A model generated the notes under the pieces. The model was not told the origin of the DNA and did no database searches. It saw only the letters and a list, made by a program, of their open reading frames with translations. This document shows positions 34,903 to 46,400 of a stretch of DNA of 64,000 nucleotides, piece by piece; position 1 is the first letter of the stretch; every line of letters starts with the position of its first letter. The DNA comes from Streptococcus sp. HMSC072G04 (GTDB lineage Bacteria; Bacillota; Bacilli; Lactobacillales; Streptococcaceae): assembly GCF_001813295.1 (NCBI RefSeq), contig NZ_KV812016.1, positions 172,369-236,368 on the forward strand, written 5' to 3'. The translations under genes and the position numbers were made by a program.

Positions 34903-35246
34903 GTGAGTGAAAAGTGTGAAAATCGAAGAAATGGGATAGGAATAGGCTTTAAAGCATCTTTAATTAGTTATAATTTTTTGGTGAATCAATATCCTGTGGT
35001 TCAAGAGCTTTTTTTCATTGAAAGCGGAGGAAAATGTTACTTATAATATAGTAGAAAATTGAAAAGATATTTTCGCTGTTCTTCAGGTGCTTCTTAAAAT
35101 GTATCTAAATTGGGATTTTTCGCAGTCTTTTTCTGTAAGTCAGTGATAAAAATCTTGAAAAAAATTTCAAAAGATGATATAATACCAAATTGTAAGGGTT
35201 ATCAAAAGGTAACTCAAAAACTATTTTTAAAAAGGAGAGTCAAACT
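34903..35246 (+). promoter_or_regulatory. ptsHI upstream region with two promoters
   Basis: This 344-base stretch has no credible gene. Promoter 1 is TTGAAA (35018-35023) with TATAAT (35042-35047), spacer 18. Promoter 2 is TTGAAA (35155-35160) with TATAAT (35178-35183), spacer 17. A cre-like half-site TGAAAGCG overlaps promoter 1 (35019-35026). The rest is AT-rich without strong hairpins. Confidence 0.7.
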
Positions 35247-35510
35247 ATGGCTTCTAAAGATTTCCACATCGTGGCAGAAACAGGTATCCACGCACGTCCA
35301 GCAACTTTGTTGGTTCAAACTGCTAGCAAATTTGCTTCAGATATTACTCTTGAATACAAAGGTAAATCAGTTAACTTGAAATCAATCATGGGTGTTATGA
35401 GCCTTGGTGTTGGTCAAGGAGCAGACGTTGTAATCTCTGCAGAAGGTGCTGACGCTGATGATGCTATCGCAGCTATCTCAGAAACAATGACTAAAGAAGG
35501 ATTGGCTTAA
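35247..35510 (+). CDS. ptsH: Phosphocarrier protein HPr
   Basis: Small cytoplasmic phosphocarrier of the sugar phosphotransferase system. His15 (GIHARPAT) takes phosphate from EI, and Ser46 ([11 protein letters not shown]) is the target of HPr kinase; the Ser-phosphorylated form is the CcpA co-effector. The 87-residue length is exact for the family. A strong AAAAGGAGAG site and strong codon bias show high expression. It lies 3 bases before ptsI and is divergent from nrdH, as in other streptococci. Confidence 0.98.
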   Translation: MASKDFHIVAETGIHARPATLLVQTASKFASDITLEYKGKSVNLKSIMGVMSLGVGQGADVVISAEGADADDAIAAISETMTKEGLA

Positions 35511-35513
35511 AAT

Positions 35514-37247
35514 ATGACAAAAATGCTAAAAGGAATTGCAGCATCTGACGGTGTTGCCGTTGCTAAGGCATATTTGCTCATTCAACCAGACTTATCATTT
35601 GAGACTGTTTCAGTCGAAGATACAAGTGCAGAAGAAGCTCGTTTGGATGCAGCTCTTGAAGCTTCACAAAACGAGCTTTCTCTTATCCGGGAGAATGCAG
35701 TAGCAAGCCTTGGTGAAGAAGCAGCGCAAGTTTTTGATGCGCATATGATGGTTCTTGCTGACCCTGAAATGATTGGTCAGATCAAAGAAACAATTCGTAC
35801 GAAAAAAATCAATGCAGAAGCAGGCTTGAAAGAAGTCACTGACATGTTCATTGCGATCTTTGAAGGAATGGAAGACAATCCTTACATGCAAGAACGTGCG
35901 GCAGATATTCGTGACGTTACCAAACGTGTCCTTGCCAACTTGCTTGGTAAGAAATTGCCAAACCCTGCTTCTATCAATGAAGAAGCAATCGTGGTTGCGC
36001 ATGACTTGACTCCATCTGATACAGCGCAGTTGAACAAAAAGTATGTAAAAGCTTTTGTTACGAATATCGGTGGACGTACCAGTCACTCAGCTATCATGGC
36101 TCGTACACTTGAAATCGCAGCTGTTCTTGGTACAAATAACATCACAGAACTTGTCAAAGATGGTGATGTTTTGGCTGTTTCAGGGATCACTGGTGAAGTG
36201 GTGATCAACCCTACTGAAGAACAAATTGCAGAGTTCAAAGCAGCTGGTGAAGCTTATGCTAAACAAAAAGCTGAATGGGCTCTCCTTAAAGATGCGAAAA
36301 CAGTGACTGCTGATGGAAAACACTTCGAGTTGGCTGCCAACATCGGTACACCTAAAGACGTTGAAGGTGTAAACGATAATGGTGCAGAAGCTGTTGGTCT
36401 TTACCGTACAGAATTCTTGTACATGGATTCTCAAGACTTCCCAACGGAAGATGACCAATACGAAGCCTACAAAGCAGTTCTTGAAGGTATGAATGGTAAA
36501 CCTGTGGTTGTTCGTACAATGGATATCGGTGGGGATAAAGAACTTCCTTACTTCGACCTTCCTAAAGAAATGAACCCATTCTTAGGTTTCCGTGCTTTGC
36601 GTATTTCTATCTCTGAAACTGGTAATCAAATGTTCCGTACCCAATTGCGTGCCTTGCTTCGTGCATCTGTTCACGGTAAATTGCGGATCATGTTCCCAAT
36701 GGTTGCTTTGTTGACGGAGTTCCGTACTGCTAAAGGTATTCTTGAAGAAGAAAAAGCTAAATTGCTTGCTGAAGGTGTTGCTGTGGCAGATGATATCCAA
36801 GTAGGTATCATGATTGAAATCCCAGCTGCAGCAATGCTTGCGGACCAATTTGCTAAAGAAGTTGATTTCTTCTCAATCGGTACAAATGACTTGATCCAAT
36901 ACACAATGGCTGCTGACCGTATGAACGAACAAGTTTCATACCTTTACCAACCATATAACCCATCAATCCTTCGTTTGATCAATAACGTGATCAAAGCAGC
37001 TCACGCTGAAGGCAAATGGGCAGGTATGTGTGGTGAAATGGCCGGTGACCAAACTGCTGTTCCACTTCTTGTCGGAATGGGCTTGGATGAGTTCTCTATG
37101 TCAGCGACATCTGTCCTTCGTACACGTAGCTTGATGAAGAAACTCGACACAGCTAAAATGCAAGAATACGCTAACCGTGCTCTGACTGAATGTTCAACAA
37201 TGGAAGAAGTTCTTGAACTTTCAAAAGAATACGTGAACGTAGACTAA
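35514..37247 (+). CDS. ptsI: Phosphoenolpyruvate-protein phosphotransferase (enzyme I)
   Basis: Takes phosphate from phosphoenolpyruvate and hands it to HPr. The phosphorylated residue is His191 in [13 protein letters not shown]. The C-terminal PEP-binding domain includes [27 protein letters not shown] and MCGEMAGD. The 577-residue length is normal. It is co-transcribed with ptsH and followed by a perfect palindromic terminator. Confidence 0.98.
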   Translation: MTKMLKGIAASDGVAVAKAYLLIQPDLSFETVSVEDTSAEEARLDAALEASQNELSLIRENAVASLGEEAAQVFDAHMMVLADPEMIGQIKETIRTKKINAEAGLKEVTDMFIAIFEGMEDNPYMQERAADIRDVTKRVLANLLGKKLPNPASINEEAIVVAHDLTPSDTAQLNKKYVKAFVTNIGGRTSHSAIMARTLEIAAVLGTNNITELVKDGDVLAVSGITGEVVINPTEEQIAEFKAAGEAYAKQKAEWALLKDAKTVTADGKHFELAANIGTPKDVEGVNDNGAEAVGLYRTEFLYMDSQDFPTEDDQYEAYKAVLEGMNGKPVVVRTMDIGGDKELPYFDLPKEMNPFLGFRALRISISETGNQMFRTQLRALLRASVHGKLRIMFPMVALLTEFRTAKGILEEEKAKLLAEGVAVADDIQVGIMIEIPAAAMLADQFAKEVDFFSIGTNDLIQYTMAADRMNEQVSYLYQPYNPSILRLINNVIKAAHAEGKWAGMCGEMAGDQTAVPLLVGMGLDEFSMSATSVLRTRSLMKKLDTAKMQEYANRALTECSTMEEVLELSKEYVNVD

Positions 37248-37257
37248 GAGTCGATCA

Positions 37258-37290
37258 AGACTAAGACAAATTTGTCTTAGTCTTTTTTTA
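37258..37290 (+). terminator. Intrinsic terminator of ptsHI
   Basis: AAGACTAAGACAAA and its exact complement follow each other, and five further T complete the T run. Confidence 0.93.
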
Positions 37291-37392
37291 CATTGTACAT
37301 AAAAATGTTCATTTTATTCGTAATAAACTAGTTAGTAATAAAAATAGTGATTTAAATGTTCGGTTTTTGTTTAATTTTCCTCGTATATATAG

Positions 37393-37398
37393 TATAAT
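37393..37398 (+). promoter_or_regulatory. -10-like element upstream of glgB
   Basis: TATAAT with a poor -35, followed by AGGAGG and an ATG-AAG-TAA minimal frame (37429-37437) of unclear meaning. The gap 37291-37575 otherwise holds the glg promoter and cre site and no gene. Confidence 0.35.
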
Positions 37399-37503
37399 CG
37401 TAAGTAAGATTAGGAGGAAAGCGAAGGAATGAAGTAAAAGGTTCGGGAAAGAAAATGGAAAAACTTTTCCTGATAAATTTACATGATTTTACAGGAATCA
37501 ACT

Positions 37504-37531
37504 TGAAAATTAAGTGATTTTATAGTAAAAT
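37504..37531 (+). promoter_or_regulatory. Promoter of glgBCDA
   Basis: TTGAAA (37504-37509) and TAAAAT (37526-37531) are 16 bases apart, 45 bases before glgB. Confidence 0.65.
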
Positions 37532-37541
37532 AAAAACAACT

Positions 37542-37555
37542 AGAAAACGCTTTCA
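37542..37555 (+). promoter_or_regulatory. CcpA operator (cre) before glgB
   Basis: AGAAAACGCTTTCA matches TGWAANCGNTNWCA at 13 of 14 positions. It lies just after the -10, where CcpA would block transcription. Confidence 0.8.
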
Positions 37556-37575
37556 AAAAATAAAGAGGTGAGTAT

Positions 37576-39483
37576 ATGGATAGAAGCACAGACTTATGGA
37601 CATTTGGAAGAGGGGATAATTTCCATCTTCAAGAGTACTTAGGAGCTCACAAGGAAACAAGGGGAGAACAAGAAGGCTTTACCTTCCGTGTTTGGGCTCC
37701 CAATGCTCAGGCGGTGGATCTGATTGGTGATTTCACTGATTGGGAAGCTCGTAAAATTCCAATGGTTCGTAATGAAGGAGGCGTCTGGGAAGTCTTCTGT
37801 TCCGATGCAAAAGAGGGAGATATATACAAGTATTTGGTGACTCGACAAAATGGTCATCAGGTGCAAAAAATCGATCCTCTAGCGTTATGGATGGAAAAGA
37901 GACCCAATACAGGATCTATTATTAAGACCATTCCAGAGAAAAACTGGAAAGATGGTCTCTGGAGAGCACGCCGTAAAAAACTTGGTTTTAAGGAACGACC
38001 TGTTAATATTTACGAGGTTCATGCAGGATCTTGGAAACGAAATGAGGATCACAGTTCCTACACCTTCAAACAACTAAAAGATGAACTCATTCCGTATCTG
38101 GTAGAGATGAACTACACCCACGTGGAATTTATGCCAGTGATGGCCCATCCATTGGGCTTGAGTTGGGGCTATCAGCTCATGGGATATTTTGCACTCGAGC
38201 AGACTTATGGTAGCCCAGAAGAGTTTCAAGACTTCGTGGAAGAATGCCACCTCAACAATATCGGAGTGATCGTGGATTGGGTACCAGGACATTTCATTAT
38301 CAATGATGATGCCTTGGCTTATTATGATGGAACACCAACCTTTGAATACCAGGATGAACATCGTGCCCATAACTACGGATGGGGAGCCTTGAACTTCGAT
38401 TTAGGGAAGAATCAAGTCCAGTCATTCTTGATTTCTAGTTTGAAGTTTTGGATTGATACCTATCATTTAGATGGGATTCGGGTCGATGCTGTGAGCAATA
38501 TGCTCTATCTTGACTACGATAGTGGTCCATGGACACCAAATATTGATGGTGGAAACCTCAACTACGAAGGCGTTCATTTCCTTAGACGTTTGAATGCGAT
38601 TATCAAGAACGAACACCCAGATGTCATGATGATTGCAGAAGAAAGTTCTGCTGGTCAAAAGATCACGGGTCCTGAAGAAGAAGGTGGACTTGGCTTTGAC
38701 TATAAATGGAATATGGGGTGGATGAATGATATCCTTCGATTCTACGAAGAAGATCCCATCTACCGGAAATTTGACTTTAACCTGGTAACCTTTAGTTTCA
38801 TGTATGCATTTTCTGAAAACTTCTTACTACCATTTTCACATGATGAAGTGGTGCATGGTAAGAAGAGTTTGATGCATAAGATGTGGGGAGATCGTTACAA
38901 TCAATTTGCTGGACTCCGTAACCTCTTGACCTATCAGATTTGCCATCCAGGTAAGAAATTACTCTTTATGGGTTCAGAATTTGGTCAATTTTTGGAATGG
39001 AAGTCAGAAGAGCAATTGGAATGGGGCAATCTAGAGGATGAAATGAATGCTAAGATGCGTCGTTTCACTTCTCAGCTCAATCATTTCTACAAAGAACACA
39101 AGGAATTGTGGGAGATTGATGATAGCTTTGATGGCTTAGAGATTATTGATGCAGATAACCGGGATCAGAGCGTCTTGTCTATGATCCGGAAAAATCGTAA
39201 GGGTGATCTTTTGGTGTGCGTCTTTAATATGGCACCAGTAGAACGCAAGGACTTTACGATTGGTGTGCCTATATCAGCGGTCTATGAAGAAATTTGGAAT
39301 ACAGAATTAGAAGAATGGGGAGGTGTCTGGAAAGAGCACAATCCGACAGTTCAGTCTCAAGATGGACTGTGGAAGGATTATGAACAAACTTTGACCTTTA
39401 CTTTGCCGGCTTTAGGAGCTAGCATTTGGAAGGTGAAACGGAAGGTTCGCAAAACGAAATCTAAAACATCAGATAAAAAATGA
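37576..39483 (+). CDS. glgB: 1,4-alpha-glucan branching enzyme
   Basis: Adds alpha-1,6 branches to glycogen. The 635-residue protein has an N-terminal carbohydrate-binding (CBM48) domain with [17 protein letters not shown], then a GH13 barrel. Catalytic residues are visible as Asp304 ([15 protein letters not shown]), Glu355 ([11 protein letters not shown]) and Asp423 ([10 protein letters not shown]). The C-terminal tail is basic. It is first in glgBCDA and has an AGAGGTGAG ribosome site. Confidence 0.97.
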   Translation: MDRSTDLWTFGRGDNFHLQEYLGAHKETRGEQEGFTFRVWAPNAQAVDLIGDFTDWEARKIPMVRNEGGVWEVFCSDAKEGDIYKYLVTRQNGHQVQKIDPLALWMEKRPNTGSIIKTIPEKNWKDGLWRARRKKLGFKERPVNIYEVHAGSWKRNEDHSSYTFKQLKDELIPYLVEMNYTHVEFMPVMAHPLGLSWGYQLMGYFALEQTYGSPEEFQDFVEECHLNNIGVIVDWVPGHFIINDDALAYYDGTPTFEYQDEHRAHNYGWGALNFDLGKNQVQSFLISSLKFWIDTYHLDGIRVDAVSNMLYLDYDSGPWTPNIDGGNLNYEGVHFLRRLNAIIKNEHPDVMMIAEESSAGQKITGPEEEGGLGFDYKWNMGWMNDILRFYEEDPIYRKFDFNLVTFSFMYAFSENFLLPFSHDEVVHGKKSLMHKMWGDRYNQFAGLRNLLTYQICHPGKKLLFMGSEFGQFLEWKSEEQLEWGNLEDEMNAKMRRFTSQLNHFYKEHKELWEIDDSFDGLEIIDADNRDQSVLSMIRKNRKGDLLVCVFNMAPVERKDFTIGVPISAVYEEIWNTELEEWGGVWKEHNPTVQSQDGLWKDYEQTLTFTLPALGASIWKVKRKVRKTKSKTSDKK

Positions 39484-39533
39484 TGATCGGTTGACTCTAA
39501 GGGAGTCCAAGCTTTAAAAAGAGGAAGTAGTCA

Positions 39534-40676
39534 ATGAAGAATGAAATGCTCGCTTTAATTCTTGCCGGTGGGCAAGGAACACGTCTTGGAAAATTAACCA
39601 AAAACATCGCGAAACCTGCGGTTCAATTTGGTGGGCGCTATCGGATTATCGATTTTGCTCTCTCAAACTGTGCCAACTCAGGAATTCACAATGTTGGTGT
39701 GATTACACAGTATCAACCACTTGCCCTTAACAGCCATATTGGGAATGGTTCCAGCTGGGGTTTAGATGGAATCAATACGGGTGTGTCTATTCTCCAACCT
39801 TATTCAGCTAGTGAAGGAAATCGTTGGTTTGAAGGAACTAGCCATGCTATTCTTCAAAACATCGACTATATCGATAGCATCAATCCGGAATATGTCTTGA
39901 TTCTATCTGGGGACCACATTTACAAGATGGATTACGATGACATGCTTCAAGCGCACAAGGATAATAACGCAAGTTTGACCGTTGCAGTCCTAGATGTACC
40001 TTTGAAGGAAGCAAGCCGTTTTGGAATCATGAATACAGATGCCAATAATCGGATTGTCGAATTTGAAGAAAAACCAGCTGAACCAAAATCAACTAAGGCT
40101 TCAATGGGGATTTACATCTTTGACTGGGCTCGTCTGCGCAATATGTTGGTTGCTGCTGAAAAGAGTGATATCGATATGTCAGACTTCGGTAAAAATGTCA
40201 TTCCAACGTATCTAGAATCAGGCGAAAGTGTTTATGCTTATGAATTCAATGGTTATTGGAAAGACGTTGGTACGATTGAGTCTCTTTGGGAAGCCAATAT
40301 GGAATATATCGATCCAAATAATGCCTTGGATAGTCGCGATCGTCACTGGAAAATCTATTCACGCAACCTTATTTCACCACCAAACTTCTTTGGAGAACAT
40401 GGTCACATCGAAGATTCTCTTGTCGTCGACGGTTGTTCGGTAGACGGTACAGTCAAACACTCCATCTTATCAACAGAAGCTCAAGTTCGTGAAGGAGCAG
40501 TTGTTGAAGATGCTGTCGTGATGAGCAATGCCATTATCGGTAAAGGAGCTGTCGTGAAACGCGCGATTATCGGAGAAGGTGCAATCATTGCAGAAGGTGT
40601 CGTGATTGATGGAACAGAGGAAGTACAAGTTGTCGGTTACAATGAAAAAGTGGGGGTAGCAACAGATGAAGATTGA
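39534..40676 (+). CDS. glgC: Glucose-1-phosphate adenylyltransferase, catalytic subunit
   Basis: Makes ADP-glucose, the glycogen precursor. The nucleotidyl-transferase motif is [17 protein letters not shown] with the following KPAVQFGG, and the substrate blocks are [12 protein letters not shown] and [18 protein letters not shown]-terminal left-handed beta-helix region (about 290-380) holds hexapeptide repeats. The 380-residue length fits. It overlaps glgD by 11 bases, in line with a GlgC-GlgD heteromeric enzyme. Confidence 0.97.
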   Translation: MKNEMLALILAGGQGTRLGKLTKNIAKPAVQFGGRYRIIDFALSNCANSGIHNVGVITQYQPLALNSHIGNGSSWGLDGINTGVSILQPYSASEGNRWFEGTSHAILQNIDYIDSINPEYVLILSGDHIYKMDYDDMLQAHKDNNASLTVAVLDVPLKEASRFGIMNTDANNRIVEFEEKPAEPKSTKASMGIYIFDWARLRNMLVAAEKSDIDMSDFGKNVIPTYLESGESVYAYEFNGYWKDVGTIESLWEANMEYIDPNNALDSRDRHWKIYSRNLISPPNFFGEHGHIEDSLVVDGCSVDGTVKHSILSTEAQVREGAVVEDAVVMSNAIIGKGAVVKRAIIGEGAIIAEGVVIDGTEEVQVVGYNEKVGVATDED

Positions 40677-41802
40677 TAAATATTCAGCCATTTTAGGAAA
40701 TACAGTTGGGTATCATGATATGTCCACTTTGACCAGCCATCGTCCGGTAGCCTCCCTACCGTTTGATGGGAAATACCGCTTGATTGACTTCCCGTTGTCT
40801 AGTCTTGCGAATGCTGGTATTCGTAGTGTTTTTGGGATTTTCCAACAAGAAAATATTAGTTCGGTCTTTGACCATATTCGTTCAGGTCGTGAGTGGGGCT
40901 TGTCTACTTTATTGAGCCACTATTACCTCGGAATCTATAATACTCCAGTTGAAAATACAACGGTAGGGCCAGAATACTACCAACAATTATTGACCTATTT
41001 GAAACGGTCTGGTTCCAACCAAACAGTTGCTTTAAACTGTGATGTTTTGATGAATATTGACCTCAATCAAGTTTTCCACTTGCATAATAGCGTTGACCGT
41101 CCGATTACAGTTGTTTACAAAAAGTTGCATCTTCAAAATATCTCTGAAGTCAATGCTGTCTTGAAAATTGATGAAACAGACCATGTTACAGAGCAAAGAC
41201 TTTTTGATGGCAAGGATCCTGACGAAGTCTACAACATGTCAACAGATGTCTTTATTGTGGACACTCCTTGGTTGATTGAAAAAATTGAAGAAGAAGCCAA
41301 GAAAGAATACCCACAAAAATTGCGCTATATCTTGCGTGATTTGGCAGTGGAATACAATGCTTTTGCCTTTGAATATACAGGCTACCTTGCCAATATTCAT
41401 TCAGTGGAATCCTACTACCATGCAAACTTGGATATGTTGGAAAATCAAAAATTCATGAAGCTCTTTTCACCAAATCAAAAGGTGTATACGAAAGTGAAGA
41501 ATGAAGAACCAACTTATTATTCCAAGACTTCAAATATTAAAACCTCTCAATTTGCTTCGGGTAGTATTGTAGAAGGAACCGTTGAACGCTCTGTTGTTTC
41601 TCGTCGGGTATATCTCCATGAAGGTTCAGAAGTCCGCAGTAGTCTTCTCTTCCCTGGTGTGGTGGTTCGTGAAAATGCAATCGTTGAACATGCTATCCTG
41701 GATAAGGGTGTCGAAGTGGCTGCTGGTGTGACGATTCGTGGGACAGAAGAAGCACCTGTCGTGGTTAAAAAAGGAACGATTGTTACAGAGGATATTGTCT
41801 AA
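40666..41802 (+). CDS. glgD: Glucose-1-phosphate adenylyltransferase, GlgD subunit
   Basis: Paralogue of GlgC, 378 residues, that acts as a regulatory partner subunit. The N-terminal GGQGTRL motif of GlgC is replaced by [28 protein letters not shown], so it is not expected to be catalytic by itself; this is normal for GlgD of Firmicutes and is no sign of decay. The beta-helix C-terminus is kept. Its TAA shares a base with the glgA ATG. Confidence 0.95.
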   Translation: MKIDKYSAILGNTVGYHDMSTLTSHRPVASLPFDGKYRLIDFPLSSLANAGIRSVFGIFQQENISSVFDHIRSGREWGLSTLLSHYYLGIYNTPVENTTVGPEYYQQLLTYLKRSGSNQTVALNCDVLMNIDLNQVFHLHNSVDRPITVVYKKLHLQNISEVNAVLKIDETDHVTEQRLFDGKDPDEVYNMSTDVFIVDTPWLIEKIEEEAKKEYPQKLRYILRDLAVEYNAFAFEYTGYLANIHSVESYYHANLDMLENQKFMKLFSPNQKVYTKVKNEEPTYYSKTSNIKTSQFASGSIVEGTVERSVVSRRVYLHEGSEVRSSLLFPGVVVRENAIVEHAILDKGVEVAAGVTIRGTEEAPVVVKKGTIVTEDIV

Positions 41803-43229
41803 TGAAACTATTATTTGTTGCAGCTGAAGGTGCACCATTTTCTAAAACAGGTGGATTGGGAGACGTTATTGGCGCTCTTCCTAAATCCTTAGCGAAAAGT
41901 GGTCATGACGTGCGCGTGATCCTCCCTTACTATGATATGGTAGAGGCCAAGTTTGGAGATCAAATCGAAGATGTTTTGCATTTTGAGACCAAGGTTGGCT
42001 GGAGAAGTCAATATGTTGGTGTGAAACGGATTGTACGTGATGGAGTCACCTTTTACTTTATTGATAACCAACACTATTTCTTTAGAGGTCATGTCTATGG
42101 TGACTTCGATGATGGGGAACGTTTTGCCTTCTTCCAGCTCGCGGCTTTAGAAACGATGGAACGGGTTGACTTCATTCCAGATGTTCTTCATGCCCATGAT
42201 TATCATACGGCTATGATTCCTTTCTTGCTGAAGGAAAAATACCGTTGGATTCAAGCTTATCATGGAATTAAAACAGTATTGACCATCCATAATTTGGAAT
42301 TTCAAGGTCAGTTTGACCCAGGAATGTTGTGGGATCTTTTCGGAGTTGGATTTGAGCGCTATGCAGATGGAACGCTTCGGTGGAATGATTGCCTGAACTG
42401 GATGAAAGCCGGCATTCTATATGCTGACCGTGTGACAACTGTATCTCCAAGCTATGCGCATGAGATTATGACTGCTGAATATGGTTGTGGTTTGGATCAG
42501 ATCCTTCGGATGGAGTCTGGCAAGGTGACCGGAATTGTAAACGGGATTGATGCGGATCTGTATAATCCTGAAACGGATCCACTCTTGACGTATCACTTCA
42601 GTCTCTCAGATCTTTCAGGTAAAGCAGCTAGCAAACGTGCTCTTCAAGAACGTGTCGGTCTGCCTGTTCGCGATGATGTACCTTTGTTTGGAATCGTCTC
42701 TCGTTTGACACGTCAAAAAGGTTTTGATGTTGTGGTAGAAGAGTTGCATCAACTATTGCAAAAGGATATTCAGATTGTCTTGCTCGGTACAGGAGATCCT
42801 GGATTTGAAAATGCCTTTGCTTGGTTTGGTCAAGCCTACCCAGACAAACTTTCAGCCAACATCACCTTTGATGTTCAATTGGCCCAAGAAATCTATGCCG
42901 CGTCGGATGTCTTCTTGATGCCAAGCCGCTTTGAACCATGTGGCCTTTCTCAAATGATGGCCATGCGCTATGGAACCCTTCCTTTAGTACATGAAGTCGG
43001 CGGACTTCGTGATACGGTTCAACCGTTTAATGTTGTTGATGGAAGTGGAACAGGCTTTAGCTTCAATAATTTGTCTGGCTATTGGTTTAACTGGGCAGTT
43101 GATGAAGCCTTGGCTGTCTACTACAATAACAAACAGGCTTGGTATGGTCTCCAAGAGCAAGCTATGACGCGTGACTTCTCATGGGATACGGCTAGTCAAC
43201 GATACGATGATTTGTACCAATCCTTATAA
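41802..43229 (+). CDS. glgA: Glycogen synthase
   Basis: GT5 glucosyltransferase that elongates glycogen from ADP-glucose. The N-terminal K15-T-G-G-L motif binds the sugar nucleotide. Other blocks are [39 protein letters not shown] and the C-terminal [32 protein letters not shown]. The 475-residue length is typical. It closes glgBCDA; no glycogen phosphorylase (glgP) or debranching gene follows in this cluster. Confidence 0.97.
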   Translation: MKLLFVAAEGAPFSKTGGLGDVIGALPKSLAKSGHDVRVILPYYDMVEAKFGDQIEDVLHFETKVGWRSQYVGVKRIVRDGVTFYFIDNQHYFFRGHVYGDFDDGERFAFFQLAALETMERVDFIPDVLHAHDYHTAMIPFLLKEKYRWIQAYHGIKTVLTIHNLEFQGQFDPGMLWDLFGVGFERYADGTLRWNDCLNWMKAGILYADRVTTVSPSYAHEIMTAEYGCGLDQILRMESGKVTGIVNGIDADLYNPETDPLLTYHFSLSDLSGKAASKRALQERVGLPVRDDVPLFGIVSRLTRQKGFDVVVEELHQLLQKDIQIVLLGTGDPGFENAFAWFGQAYPDKLSANITFDVQLAQEIYAASDVFLMPSRFEPCGLSQMMAMRYGTLPLVHEVGGLRDTVQPFNVVDGSGTGFSFNNLSGYWFNWAVDEALAVYYNNKQAWYGLQEQAMTRDFSWDTASQRYDDLYQSL

Positions 43230-43244
43230 ATAGATCTATGATAC

Positions 43245-43267
43245 AAACGCCTTTCGAGGCGTTTTTT
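43245..43267 (+). terminator. Intrinsic terminator of the glg operon
   Basis: AAACGCCT-TTCG-AGGCGTTTTTT. Confidence 0.92.
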
Positions 43268-43320
43268 GGTTTGCTTTCTTCCAATAAAGAAAACGGTTTA
43301 TTTTTTTGAGTTTTTGTGCT

Positions 43321-43329
43321 TGCTAAAAT
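43321..43329 (+). promoter_or_regulatory. Extended -10 promoter of the surface protease
   Basis: TGC-TAAAAT (TAAAAT at 43324-43329), leaving a leader of about 125 bases with a small GAGGGT/AGCCTC-like fold potential. Confidence 0.5.
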
Positions 43330-43462
43330 AGAAGAAAAAAGATAAGATAGGTGAAGGTAAAAAATCTCGGGAAGGTTCTTATTTCTGGAAAGGGTCTCAG
43401 CCTCTCTAGAAACAATCAGATCCCTGCTCGAGGGTTAAATATTACTATATAGGAATTTTAGG

Positions 43463-46400
43463 ATGAAAAAAGCGAAACAAACGTTTGAAAAAATGACCAA
43501 ATATTCGATTCGAAAATTATCTGTCGGTGTTGGTCCGGTTGCCATTGGAGCCTTTTTATTAGGAGGAAGCCTGTTAGGAGCTCGTCCTGTTCAAGCAGAT
43601 CAGGTGACTCTACCTGCTCATGTGCACTTAGGTTATGTGACAGAAGAAGAGCTGACTGCTGAAGAAAAGGCACAGGTGATTCATGCAATCCCTGAAGCAT
43701 ATCAAAATGAAGATACTTTCTATCTCGTCTATAAGAAGAAGGAAGCAACTCAGTCGGTTCTTCCTCAAACAGGAAGTCAGGAAGTCGCCCTATTTGGCCT
43801 AAGTCTAGCCACAGCTTCCTTTGCGGTCCTCTTACTCTCTAAAAAGCACCGGAAGAAGGTTATGGGTGTCCTTTTGATTGGAGCTATGGGGCAAAGTCTT
43901 CTACTTCCAGTTGAAGTCGTAGCCCTACAAAATCAAGTCTTGCGCGCTTATAATCAGGATCTTGCGATCGTATCGAGCAAAGATCTTGCAAATGGAGTGA
44001 TTCAAATTGACGGCTATGACTATGTTGGCTATCTGCGCTATCCGTTAATCCAAAAGACGAGCTTACAAGAGCCAAAAGCTATGCAGGAAACGAAATCTTC
44101 TGTAGAAGGGACGATCAAAACAAGCACAGGGATTCCACAAGTGGAAGCACAAGCTCGTGTGACCCCAGAAGTCTCTCCAGCCTTTCCTCAAGTTGAAAAA
44201 CCAAGCCTGGAAGTCTCTACTGAGCCTGTGCCATTTGAAACTGTCAAACAAGCTGATCCTACATTACCTAAAGGGCAAACCAAGGTGCTGACTGCTGGTC
44301 AAAATGGGGAGTGGACCCTATTGACAGAAGTGAGTGTGGTAGATGGACAAGAAGTTCGCAGAGTCGTTGAAAGCAAGGTCACTAAAGAACCAGTTTCACA
44401 AATTCTTGCTGTTGGGACAAAAGAAGATGCCCAACCAACCCCTCAACCCAATCCTTCTCCAGTTGTAACGGCTAAGGGGACACAAGAAGAAGGTCATGTC
44501 GGTGAAGCTCCTGTTCAACCGGAGAAGCCAACCTATACAGGTGTGGTGGAAGATAAAGGAACACAGGAAGAAGGCCATATCGGCGAAGCTCCTGTTCAAC
44601 CAGAGAACCCAGCCTATACAGGTGTGGTGGAAGCTAAGGGAACACAGGAAGAAGGCCATGTCGGCGAAGCTCCTGTTCAACCGGAGAAACCAACCTATAC
44701 AGGTGTAGTAGAATCCAAGGGAACACAGGAAGAAGGCCATGTCGGCGAAGCCTCTATTCAACCGGAGAACCCAACCTATACAGGTATGGTGGAAGCCAAA
44801 GGGACACAGGAAGAAGGCCATGTTGGCGAAGCCCCCGTTCAACCGGAGAATCCAACCTATCAAGTTACGGAAGGGACGGTAACCGAGACAGAAACGGTAA
44901 TCCTTCCATATGAAACAGAGTATGTAACGGACGCCAATCGTTACACCGATGAAGAAAGCCTCCTTCAAAAAGGAGAGGCTGGTAGCCAGGAGATTCGTCG
45001 TGTTTATAAGACGGTCAATGGTGAGAAGATTGGAGAGCCTCTCAGTACGACCACTGAAACGGTCAAAGCTCCTGTGACAGAAAAAATTAGTCGTGGGACT
45101 AAGGCGATTGAAGGCCAAAAAGAGGAAGTTGCTTTTGAAGAAATTCCATTTAAGACGGTAACCGAACAAGATGCCACCTTGCTAAAAGGAACTGAAAGGG
45201 TTTCTCAAGCCGGTAAAAATGGGAAGAAGAAAATCACCAAGGTCTACAAGACCATTAAAGGTGTCAAAACAACGGATGCTCCTACAATTTCCGAAGAAGT
45301 GGTAGAACAAGCGCAAGATCAGATCATTCAACAAGGGACAAAGGAATTAGACAAGCCAACCTTGACCTTGACCAATCTTGATCAGGAAGTGTTGAAGCGC
45401 AGTGCTAAAGCTACCTATCGTTTGGACAAACCAGACGGTGTGACCATCAAGTCCATCCAGGCTGTATTGAAGAAGGGTGATCAAGTGGTGAAAACCCTGA
45501 CCCTTTCAGAGACAGACTTGGCAGCTGCTTTAGCGGACTTGGACTACTACAAGGATTATACGCTCGCAACGACCATGGTGTATGACCGTGGAAATGGGGA
45601 TGAAGAAGAAGTTCTCAAGGAAGAACCACTGAGAATTGATCTTAAAAAAGTTGAAATCAAAAACATCAAGGAAACCAGTCTGATTAGCGTGGATGACCAA
45701 GGTCTTGAGACCGATAGCAGCCTCTTGTCTGAAACACCGTCTGATGTGAAGCCATACTACTTAAAAGTTACCACCCATGATAATAAGGTCACGAAACTAG
45801 CCGTTGATAAAATCGAAGAAGTGACGGTAGATGGCGCGACCCTCTACAAAGTAACAGCCAAAGCTCCAGATTTGGTCCAACGGACTGGGGACAACCAGTT
45901 CAATGAGAACTATGTCCACTATATTGCGAAACCAAAAGCTCATGAAGGTGATGTCTACTACAATTTCAACGAACTTGTAAAAGCCATGCAAGCCAATCCG
46001 ACTGGAACCTTTAAACTGGGTAGCAATATGAATGCGGCTAATGTCCAGCCAGCAGGGAAATCCTATGTGACCAATGCTTTCAAGGGAATTTTGGAAAGTA
46101 CGGATGGGAATACATTTGCCATCCATAACATTACAAGACCATTGTTTGGGAACATCGAAGGTGGCTCGGTTAAGAATCTCTTGCTTGAAAATGTCAATAT
46201 TGACCTACCTGGGACAGATCGAGTAGCCCCAATCGCAGGTGTCATCAAAAACAATGCAACTGTTGAGAACGTTAAAGTAACAGGAAGTGTTGTTGGGAAC
46301 AATGACGTAGCAGGGATCGTCAATAAAATTGATGGCAGTGGGAAAGTAAGTAATGTCGCCTTTATCGGGAAACTGCACGCTGCTGGGAACAAAGGTGGCT

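Noticed and set aside
35110..35379. 89-codon frame overlapping the start of ptsH
   Set aside because: It covers the ptsH promoter and continues out of frame inside ptsH; no ribosome site.
37429..37437. Minimal ATG-AAG-TAA frame behind AGGAGG upstream of glgB
   Set aside because: Two codons are too little to support a leader peptide; noted only in the gap description.
40666..41802. Loss of the catalytic motif in a second glgC
   Set aside because: GlgD subunits of Firmicutes normally lack the GGQGTRL motif; it is not a decayed copy.
44474..44866. CRISPR-like periodic repeats
   Set aside because: The 81-bp units have no variable spacers and encode protein repeats in frame.
44396..45169. 257-codon minus-strand frame in the surface protease gene
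   Set aside because: It mirrors the tandem repeats on the coding strand and has no ribosome site or promoter.
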